From Spirochaetaceae bacterium (GTDB lineage Bacteria > Spirochaetota > Spirochaetia > DSM-27196 > Alkalispirochaetaceae), in the NCBI GenBank assembly GCA_007695175.1, contig REEH01000125.1:1-43527 (forward strand): 43,527 bases of DNA, written 5' to 3'. The position numbers and the translations under genes were made by a program. Shown here in pieces: positions 7,044 through 13,807 of the stretch. The notes below the pieces were generated by a model. That model saw only the letters and a list, made by a program, of their open reading frames with translations. It was not told the origin of the DNA and searched no databases. The number at the start of each line of letters is the position of its first letter. The first letter of the stretch is position 1.

Positions 7044-8518
7044 GCGCGAAAGCAGACATCGGATTGATAGGACTGGCCGTAATGGGACAGAACCTGGTCC
7101 TGAACATGAACGACCACGGGTATGCCGTGGCGGTTCACAACCGGACCACCAGCAAGACAACGGAATTTATCGGGGGGCCGGCGGCGGGAAGAACGATATT
7201 CGGCGCGGAAACCCTGGAAGAACTCGTGGCGGAACTGAAAAGCCCCCGCCGGGTGATGCTCATGGTCAAGGCCGGGGAGATCGTGGACGCGTACATCGAG
7301 AAACTGACGCCCCTCCTGGAGGCGGGCGATATTATCATCGACGGCGGCAACAGCCACTACCCCGACACGGAGCGCCGCACCCGGACGCTCCGGGAGAAAG
7401 GGATTCACTACATCGGAACCGGCGTCTCCGGCGGCGAGGAGGGCGCCCGCAACGGTCCCAGCATCATGCCCGGGGGAGAGGTAAAAGCGTGGCCCTCCGT
7501 AAAACCTATTTTCCAGGCCATCGCGGCAAAGGCGGGCGACGGTACACCCTGCTGCGACTGGGTAGGGGACGGTGGCGCCGGTCACTACGTAAAGATGGTG
7601 CACAACGCCATCGAGTACGGCGACATGCAGCTCATCACCGAAGCGTACCAGATCATGCACGAGGTTCTGGGGATGAACCACGAGGAAATGGCGGACCTCT
7701 TCAGCACGTGGGACAAGGGACGCCTGGAAAGCTACCTCATCGAGATAACCGCGGAGATCCTTCGTACGAAGGACGAGGATGGATCACCTCTGGTGGAGAA
7801 GATCCTGGACACGGCCGGCCAGAAGGGAACGGGCAAATGGACCGTGGTCGATTCGGCCCAGCTGGGAATACCGGTGACGCTGATCGCCGAAGCGGTCTAC
7901 GCCCGCGCCCTGAGCGCGCGCAAGGAGGAGCGTGTCCGCGCCGCGGCGATTCTTGGTCCCGGTCCCGGAGCGGCCGGCAGCGCGTCGCGCCCCGTCTCCG
8001 CCGCGGACAGAGAGGCGATCCTGGCGGATCTGGAAGCGGCGGTGTACGCCGCCAAGATCACAAGCTACGCCCAGGGGTTCATGCTCTTCCGGGAAGCGGC
8101 CAGGGAGTACGGATGGACGATCGATTACGGTGCCGTAGCGGGCATGTGGCGCGGCGGCTGCATCATCCGCAGCGCCTTTCTCTCCGATATCACCGAGGCC
8201 TTTGAGGCCAACCCGGAACTGGAGAACCTCCTGCAGGCACCGGTCTTTTCCGGGATCATGCTGGAGGCGGTCGGGGCGTGGCGTCGGGCGGTGGTGCGCG
8301 CCGTGGGAGCGGGTATCCCCGTGCCGGCCATGAGCTCCGCCCTGAGCTTCTTTGAGGCGTACCGTTCCGCACGACTTCCGGCAAACCTGCTGCAGGCCCA
8401 GCGCGACTACTTTGGCGCCCACACCTACGAGCGGGTGGACAGACCCCGGGGAGAGTTTTTCCACACCAACTGGACCGGGTCAGGCGGATCCGTCACGAGC
8501 GGGACCTACGACGCCTGA
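7040..8518 (+). CDS. gnd: 6-phosphogluconate dehydrogenase, decarboxylating
   Basis: A 492-residue enzyme that oxidatively decarboxylates 6-phosphogluconate to ribulose-5-phosphate. The N-terminal coenzyme site is 'GLIGLAVMGQNLVLNMNDHG' split by the usual GxAxMGxN core. The substrate and catalytic motifs are 'VSGGEEGARNGPSIMPGG', 'GGAGHYVKMVHNAIEYGDMQ' with the catalytic Lys and Glu, and 'GTGKWT'. Length fits the long (about 470-490 residue) class, with a short Gly/Pro-rich loop near residue 310. The ATG at 7040 overlaps the preceding stop by 4 bases. Its place at the end of the deoR operon implies that 6-phosphogluconate is made from the sugar acids handled upstream. The gluconate kinase needed for that is not in the window. 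Confidence 0.97.
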   Translation: MSAKADIGLIGLAVMGQNLVLNMNDHGYAVAVHNRTTSKTTEFIGGPAAGRTIFGAETLEELVAELKSPRRVMLMVKAGEIVDAYIEKLTPLLEAGDIIIDGGNSHYPDTERRTRTLREKGIHYIGTGVSGGEEGARNGPSIMPGGEVKAWPSVKPIFQAIAAKAGDGTPCCDWVGDGGAGHYVKMVHNAIEYGDMQLITEAYQIMHEVLGMNHEEMADLFSTWDKGRLESYLIEITAEILRTKDEDGSPLVEKILDTAGQKGTGKWTVVDSAQLGIPVTLIAEAVYARALSARKEERVRAAAILGPGPGAAGSASRPVSAADREAILADLEAAVYAAKITSYAQGFMLFREAAREYGWTIDYGAVAGMWRGGCIIRSAFLSDITEAFEANPELENLLQAPVFSGIMLEAVGAWRRAVVRAVGAGIPVPAMSSALSFFEAYRSARLPANLLQAQRDYFGAHTYERVDRPRGEFFHTNWTGSGGSVTSGTYDA

Positions 8519-8569
8519 CCGGCAGCATCAGGAGGCGCGGTGGGGGCGGCCGGCTGGGGCCGACGATCC

Positions 8570-9316
8570 TCAGAGCCGCCCCGCCTCGATGATGCGCTGC
8601 AGAAACTGCTGCGTCCGGGGGTTCTCGGGTTTCGCGAAGAGCTTGTCCGGGGGAGCTTCCTCCAGGATGCGCCCCCCTTCCAGAAAGCAGACGCGGTCCG
8701 CCACGTCCCGGGCAAAGCCCATCTCGTGGGTGACGATGATCATGGTCATACCCTTGTCCTTGAGATCCTTGATGATCTTGAGCACACCCCCGATGAGCTC
8801 CGGGTCCAGCGCCGCCGTTACCTCGTCCAGCATCAATACGTCCGGCTGCGTCGCCAGGGCGCGCACGATAGCCACCCGCTGCTGCTGGCCCCCGGAAAGC
8901 CGCTCCGGGTAGGACCGGGCGTATCCCTCCAGTCCGAACATGTTGAGAAGCTCGTGAGCGCGCCGTTCCGCCTCCGCCCGGGTAACTCCATGGACCTTGC
9001 GCGGCGCCAGCGTCACATTGTCCAGCACGTTAATGTGGGGGAAGAGATTGTACGCCTGGAAAACGATACCAACCCGCTTGTGAAGCTCGTTGTTGTTCTT
9101 GAAGTGGTCCGCCGCGATGGAAACGCCGTCCAGGTATATCGTACCGTGATCGAAGGGTACGAGCTTGTTGACGCACCGCAAGAGCGTGGACTTGCCGGAA
9201 CCGGACGCGCCGATCAGGCAGACTACCTCGTGCTCCCTGACGGAGAGGTTCACCGCGTCGAGAACGAGATTCTCTCCATAATACTTGGTAACATTTTCGA
9301 TCCGGATTCGGTCCAT
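8570..9316 (-). CDS. Polar amino acid ABC transporter, ATP-binding protein
   Basis: A 248-residue ABC ATPase of the GlnQ/HisP type. Walker A is GASGSGKST (about residues 36-44), the Q-loop lies in 'VGIVFQAYNLFPHINVLDN', the signature is 'LSGGQQQRVAIVRALA', Walker B is 'VLMLDEVTAALDPE' and the switch histidine is in 'IIVTHEMG'. It would energise the permease encoded directly upstream (13-base gap). A putative AAGGA ribosome site precedes the ATG. It is the last gene of the transporter unit and converges on gnd. GC-rich dyad sequence in the 51-base gap (about 8549-8564) might act as a terminator, but it has no T tract. Confidence 0.96.
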   Translation of the reverse strand: MDRIRIENVTKYYGENLVLDAVNLSVREHEVVCLIGASGSGKSTLLRCVNKLVPFDHGTIYLDGVSIAADHFKNNNELHKRVGIVFQAYNLFPHINVLDNVTLAPRKVHGVTRAEAERRAHELLNMFGLEGYARSYPERLSGGQQQRVAIVRALATQPDVLMLDEVTAALDPELIGGVLKIIKDLKDKGMTMIIVTHEMGFARDVADRVCFLEGGRILEEAPPDKLFAKPENPRTQQFLQRIIEAGRL

Positions 9317-9329
9317 TCGCCGTTTTTCC

Positions 9330-10178
9330 TTACACTGTCCGTTGGAGGCGTCGCTCCTGGTCTTTTCGCGCGACGTAATCGGTAAAACGCGCCATGGGTA
9401 TCGTCGCGGCCAGGAAGAGCAGCGCCGCGGCGATCAGGGAGGAGTAGTTGAACGTCCGGGCGGTATAGATTTGCGCCTCCCGCACCGCGTCGCGCACGCC
9501 TATCACGCTCAGGAGCGCCACGTCTTTCTGCAGTGCAACCGCCAGGTTGAGCAGGGCCGGAAGGACATTCCGAACCGCCTGGGGTACGATCGCATGGCGC
9601 AGGGTTTGCCACTGGGAAAGACCCAGAGCCTTTGCTGCCGCCCGCTGCCCGTCGTGGACCGCTTCCATCCCGGACCGGTACACCTCGGCGGCATAAGCGG
9701 AATACCCCAGCACCATCGCAACGCCGCCCCAGAAAAGACTGCTCCGGGGAAGCCCCGGAATCTGCAACGCCGGAACACCAAACCCGAAAAGCAGCACCAG
9801 CAGGAGCGAGGGCAAGCCCCGAAGAAGATCGATATAGATTATCGAAAAGAGTCGGATCGGAGCGAGCCACGGACCGTGCAGGGAGCGAAAAACCGCCAGA
9901 ACCAGCGCCCAGATCGAGATTGCGACCAGGGCGATCGCCCAGACAGTCATGTTGATCCCGAAGCCCCGCAGCACATTGGGAAAAGCCGCGACAATTGCCT
10001 CGAGATTGAAAAACTGCAGCTTGATGCGGGGCCAATGCTCAGCCGACGTGATCACCCGCCAGAGGCCGCCAAAGACGATCGCGACACTGACAAAGCTGAT
10101 CAGGAACGGTACGTACCGTTCCCGGAAGGTGAGCGTCTGCCGCGCCGGCAACGCCGGCGCGGAACGCTCGGAACTCAA
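9330..10178 (-). CDS. Polar amino acid ABC transporter, permease
   Basis: A 282-residue inner-membrane permease of the HisMQ/GlnP type. The first hydrophobic segment is at about residues 30-50, then 'GFGINMTVWAIALVAISIW' and the family motif region 'YSAYAAEVYRSGMEAVHDGQRAAAKALGLSQWQ', which contains the EAA loop that docks on the ATPase. The arrangement with a single permease suggests a homodimer. Its ATG overlaps the stop of the binding-protein gene by 4 bases. The N-terminal 15-20 residues are polar and rich in Ala/Pro, longer than in many relatives. Confidence 0.94.
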   Translation of the reverse strand: MSSERSAPALPARQTLTFRERYVPFLISFVSVAIVFGGLWRVITSAEHWPRIKLQFFNLEAIVAAFPNVLRGFGINMTVWAIALVAISIWALVLAVFRSLHGPWLAPIRLFSIIYIDLLRGLPSLLLVLLFGFGVPALQIPGLPRSSLFWGGVAMVLGYSAYAAEVYRSGMEAVHDGQRAAAKALGLSQWQTLRHAIVPQAVRNVLPALLNLAVALQKDVALLSVIGVRDAVREAQIYTARTFNYSSLIAAALLFLAATIPMARFTDYVARKDQERRLQRTV

Positions 10179-11038
10179 CGATTGATCTCCGGTATGGAGG
10201 CGTCACCTACAAGGTACTGCCCGACCAGATCATCCACTACGCCCCGGGCGATCACCGTGCTCAGCGCCTCATCAACCCACTCGACCAGGGGATTATCCTT
10301 CTGGAAGAGCAGACCGTGGCCGCGATCATTGGGATCCGCCGGGAGAAGCGCCGTTATGCGCGCTTCCGGGATCTGTACGGCTGTAGCGAAGAGCGCAGTG
10401 GGCAGTGCCACCACCGTCGCATCGATCAGTCCGCCCTGGAGCGCCTGGAACGTACCCACCTGATCGTCATAGACCGCGACATTCTGGACGCCGATGATTC
10501 CTTCGAGATAGTCCAGATCCGTCGTTCCTATAGTCGCACCCCACCGGGCCCGACGGAGGTCGGCGTAGGAACGGGCTCCCTCCACCGCACTGCCCGGCAG
10601 CGCTACCACGGCCTTGTCCGGCTGAAAGTAAACCTGTGAGAATGTGACGATCCGGGAGCGCTCTTCCGTGACGGAAATCTGCTGGATGGCAAAATCGTAC
10701 GGCTTGGGTCCCGGTGCGATCGCCTGGTCAAAGGTCTGACCGACCCATACGACATCCTCCGGGGAAAAGCCCATTTCCTCGGCAAGCGCGTATATCAACC
10801 CGTTCTCAAAACCCTCACCACCGGCAGGATCGTTGTTGAGCATCCACGGGGGATAGACGGGGTCACCCGTTCCGACCGTCAGTTTGCCCGGCTGAAAGAG
10901 ACGCGGGTCATTGACGGTCCGCTCAAGAGCGGACGCATCACCGGCAGGAGCGGCGGATTCCGCACGGCCCGACGCCAGCAGAGGCGCTGCCGCGATTACC
11001 GCCATCAGAACCAGCAGAACCACTTTTTTCCTCACCAT
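10175..11038 (-). CDS. Polar amino acid ABC transporter, periplasmic binding protein
   Basis: A 287-residue solute-binding protein of the bacterial family 3 type. The signal peptide is 'MVRKKVVLLVLMAVIAAAP' followed by LLASGRAES. There is no lipobox cysteine, so a soluble periplasmic protein is expected, as in many spirochaetes. The mature part begins with a Pro/Ala linker and contains 'GKLTVGTGDPVYPPWM' (ligand-site start) and 'YADLRRARWGATIGTT' (hinge region). The ATG at 11038 is selected over the upstream in-frame codons because AAGGGGG lies just before it and the signal peptide begins there. The ligand is unknown. The aminomutase gene 136 bases upstream makes an acidic or beta-amino acid a possibility worth testing. 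Confidence 0.93.
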   Translation of the reverse strand: MVRKKVVLLVLMAVIAAAPLLASGRAESAAPAGDASALERTVNDPRLFQPGKLTVGTGDPVYPPWMLNNDPAGGEGFENGLIYALAEEMGFSPEDVVWVGQTFDQAIAPGPKPYDFAIQQISVTEERSRIVTFSQVYFQPDKAVVALPGSAVEGARSYADLRRARWGATIGTTDLDYLEGIIGVQNVAVYDDQVGTFQALQGGLIDATVVALPTALFATAVQIPEARITALLPADPNDRGHGLLFQKDNPLVEWVDEALSTVIARGVVDDLVGQYLVGDASIPEINR

Positions 11039-11174
11039 GATATCCCCCTTTTTCCCGTTGCCCCCGGAGCGGACGTCCCTTTCTGAAGGCAACGATAAAG
11101 TAATACATCGAAAGGTAGGCTAGTCCGGCCGGTCAGGTCAAGGTTCACCGGGCGCTGCCGAGAAACGGCCCGGC

Positions 11175-12572
11175 TCACGCCGTCTCGAAGCTGCTCTCCT
11201 CGTCGCGCAGTTCCGCTTCCCGGGCGAGCACCGCATCCCGCGCCTCCGCCGCGGCAACGCGGGCCCGCATCTCGGGCATGAAAAAGAACTCCTTTTCCCC
11301 GAAGGCCGGTTCCAGCTCGTTGAGCCACGCCGCGTCCTCGCTGTACTTCGCGAAGAAGGGGCGCTGCACCCACTCGGGATTCCGCCCCTGGATCACGCGC
11401 AGAACAAAGACTTTCTCACCCTTGATCTCCGTGACGCCCTGGACCTCAATCTTCCCCGGTGCGGCGGACATGCTCGGCCCCCGGACCGTCCGGCACAATC
11501 CCGAGACGTGCATGATAGCAGCCCGGTAGATTTCCCATGCTCGCGCCAGGGGCACCCGGAAATAGTGGGACGCGCCGGTATTCCGCTCCACGAACATGTA
11601 GTAGGGTATTACTCCGAGCCGCACCTGGGTGCTCCACATTTCCCGCCACACCCCGGTCACATCGTTTATGTGACGCACCAGCGGCGACTGGCTGCGGATC
11701 GCGGCGCCGGTGCTCCTGATACGAGCGATGGCCTTCCTGACCGCTGGTGGCTCAAGCTCCTGAAAATGGTTGAAGTGCGCCATAATCGCCAGGTGAAAAC
11801 CCGATGAGACGATCCGCTCGAAAAGGCGCATGAGATCGTCCGCGTCATCATCGGTGGTGTAGCGGTAGGGCCAGTAGGCCAGCGACTTGGTTCCGATCCG
11901 GATCGTCTGCAGACCGATATTGTCGGCCTTGAGGATGGGATCCAGGTACCGCTCCAGCGCGCGCGTGGACATGACCATGGGGTCACCGCCGGTTATGAGC
12001 AGGTCCGTCACCTCCGGGTGCTGCTCCAGGTATCGCACCAGCTGCCCGCTGTCGGGTGCGGAAAAACGCACCTCCGCATCCGTCAGAAACTGGGGCCACC
12101 GGAAACAGAAGGTGCAGTAGGCGTGACACGTCTGGCCCGACTGGGGAAAGAAGAGCACCGTCTCCCGGTACTTGTGCTGCACACCCTCCAGCCGCTCCGT
12201 CCCGAGCAGGGGGACGTTGAGACTGACCTGGCCGGCAGGATGCGGGTTGAGATCGGAGCGTATGCCCGCAATAAAAGCGCGCAGCTCCTCCTGCGGGGCG
12301 TCCCGCCGGAGCATGTCGGCGATTCTGTCGAAGTTTTCCGGCCGCAGCATGCCGCGCTGCGGTACGGTAAGCTGGTATATCGGATCATCGGGGATCCTGT
12401 TCCAGTCGATGAGCTCGTCCGCCACGTAACGGTTTATCCGAAAGGGGAAAACCTGGGATACAACGCGGATCGCGAAGCGCTCCTCCTCGCTGAGAGTCTG
12501 CAGCTGGGGCAGATCATCCATCGTACGCAGGCTGAATGCCCTGAATTTTGGTCCTGGTACCGTTTGACTCAA
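11175..12572 (-). CDS. KamA-family radical SAM amino acid 2,3-aminomutase, substrate uncertain
   Basis: A 465-residue radical SAM enzyme. The cluster motif CX3CX2C is at Cys149, Cys153 and Cys156 ('CHAYCTFCF'), followed by 'LLITGGDPMVMS', the SAM-binding GGD. The PLP lysine equivalent is probably Lys374 in 'APGKIEV'. In lysine 2,3-aminomutase two aspartates (293 and 330 of the Clostridium enzyme) hold the substrate side-chain amine. By eye they align with Arg330 ('YYMFVER') and Ser367 here, so lysine is an unlikely substrate and an acidic one such as glutamate is conceivable. The start is a TTG at 12572 with GAGGAGG at good spacing. It lies upstream of an amino acid ABC transporter on the same strand. 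Confidence 0.82.
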   Translation of the reverse strand: MSQTVPGPKFRAFSLRTMDDLPQLQTLSEEERFAIRVVSQVFPFRINRYVADELIDWNRIPDDPIYQLTVPQRGMLRPENFDRIADMLRRDAPQEELRAFIAGIRSDLNPHPAGQVSLNVPLLGTERLEGVQHKYRETVLFFPQSGQTCHAYCTFCFRWPQFLTDAEVRFSAPDSGQLVRYLEQHPEVTDLLITGGDPMVMSTRALERYLDPILKADNIGLQTIRIGTKSLAYWPYRYTTDDDADDLMRLFERIVSSGFHLAIMAHFNHFQELEPPAVRKAIARIRSTGAAIRSQSPLVRHINDVTGVWREMWSTQVRLGVIPYYMFVERNTGASHYFRVPLARAWEIYRAAIMHVSGLCRTVRGPSMSAAPGKIEVQGVTEIKGEKVFVLRVIQGRNPEWVQRPFFAKYSEDAAWLNELEPAFGEKEFFFMPEMRARVAAAEARDAVLAREAELRDEESSFETA

Positions 12573-12688
12573 AAAGCCTCCTCAGTTTTTGCCGGCGCCC
12601 GCCGGCATGCGCCCGCCGCCATAGGGCAGGCGGGACGAAATTGTACTCCGGGAATCTGCTACAGGCAAGAGCGAAATATTAACCGTAA
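12573..12688. other. Intergenic stem-loops between the aminomutase and the secreted-protein gene
   Basis: Two GC-rich inverted repeats are present: GCCGGC-GCCC-GCCGGC at 12591-12606, and CCCGCC (12612-12617) with GGCGGG (12629-12634). Neither is followed by a T tract on the minus strand. They could end the purine operon transcript with help from Rho or structure the aminomutase leader. Confidence 0.4.
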
Positions 12689-13807
12689 TTATTCAAATTC
12701 GATGCGAATATCGTCGATCCATGCCGTATCTTCGCCCTCGCTGACACTTCCGTCCTTCTCGTAGCGCCAGCGCAGCTCCAGTTCGGTAGTTCCTGCCGGC
12801 TCGATCTCGTAGGAGACGGGAATCCAGTCTCCCGGGCCGGACCACTCGTCCATCACCCGGTTGTCGATCGAGAAGGAGAGAAAATCATACCGCCGTTCCG
12901 AGGAGGTGCGCAGGGCAAAGGAAATCCGTGCCGCCACCGCTCCCGTTGGTACGGCCAGGGGCAGCCGTACCTCGCTGTACATATCGTGGCCGATCTCGCC
13001 GGCCCGCAGGACGTAATCACCGCTGTAGGCATGATCGCTCACGACCGTCCAGGGCTCGTCACCGGACATCACGAACTCCTCCGGTATCCTTCCGTCGAGA
13101 AAGGCGTGCCGGATCGCCGGCTGGACCACAGCTATTCCTTCATACCGGCTGAAAGCATAATACCGGTTGACCGGCGCCGTCCGGAAGGCGGGACCGGGGC
13201 GGGCCGTATCGGAGAGATAGAGCCGCTTCAGCGTAATCTGGTAACTGCCGTCGGGATGCCCCGACAAGGAATAGACCAATCTCCCTCGCAGGGCGTTGTT
13301 CTCGATCGCTCGGGCCAGCTCGTAGTGGTCGGCGCGTCCCCCCTGGCGATCGACCGGTTCGAGATTGAGGAAGAAGTGATCCTCCTCCGGCAGAAATCCC
13401 AGATCCGTCCGTACCTCAATCGTCCAGGTACGGCCCGGATTGGGGCGCTCTTCCGGGAGCAACGTGATACGATCATGATCCACGGAGAAGGTATACTGCT
13501 CCAGCTCCGCAAGCTGGAACTGAAGAAACCGGTACTCCCGGCCCGCTCCGCGGGTGACCGCACGGTCCACCCGGCGTGCGAACTCCTCCTCCTCTTCCCA
13601 GGGCTGGACTTCGAGCTGGTTGATCACCCGCGTCCTCTGGCTCTCCCAGGCGCTCCGGGCCGACTCAACCTCATCGATCCGCTCTCTCACTTCCCGGGGC
13701 AGGAAATCGAGACCCTGAGCTCCGAGAAGGGGTGGAACCAGGAAGACCAAAAGGGTCAGCAGGGGCAGCAGCCATCGTCGCGGAATCCGTACTTTTTTCT
13801 TCTTCAT
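12689..13807 (-). CDS. Secreted or membrane-anchored protein of unknown function
   Basis: I do not recognise a family. The 372-residue product starts 'MKKKKVRIPRRW' followed by a strong hydrophobic stretch (about residues 13-30), a signal peptide or anchor, ending in LLGAQG without a lipobox. Residues 40-110 are charged and probably helical ('DEVESARSAWESQRTRV', 'EEEEEFARRVDRAV'). The rest is rich in beta-strand patterns. The last 120 residues ('VSDHAYSGDYVLRAGE', 'AARISFALRTSSERRYD', 'TELELRWRYEKDGS', 'TAWIDDIRIEFE') look like a MAM- or carbohydrate-binding-type jelly roll, a guess from pattern only. Its ATG overlaps the purDN stop by 4 bases, so it is translated as the last gene of the purine operon. 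A functional link to purines is not evident. Confidence 0.8.
   Translation of the reverse strand: MKKKKVRIPRRWLLPLLTLLVFLVPPLLGAQGLDFLPREVRERIDEVESARSAWESQRTRVINQLEVQPWEEEEEFARRVDRAVTRGAGREYRFLQFQLAELEQYTFSVDHDRITLLPEERPNPGRTWTIEVRTDLGFLPEEDHFFLNLEPVDRQGGRADHYELARAIENNALRGRLVYSLSGHPDGSYQITLKRLYLSDTARPGPAFRTAPVNRYYAFSRYEGIAVVQPAIRHAFLDGRIPEEFVMSGDEPWTVVSDHAYSGDYVLRAGEIGHDMYSEVRLPLAVPTGAVAARISFALRTSSERRYDFLSFSIDNRVMDEWSGPGDWIPVSYEIEPAGTTELELRWRYEKDGSVSEGEDTAWIDDIRIEFE

Noticed and set aside
10975-11038. Lipoprotein signal in the ABC binding protein (and in TctC at 29180-29241)
   Set aside because: No cysteine follows the hydrophobic segment in either. Cleavage by signal peptidase I after the Ala/Gly region is more likely.
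12591-12634. Intrinsic terminators of the purine operon
   Set aside because: The stems are strong but the T run lies on the wrong side for minus-strand transcription, so they are reported only as stem-loops.
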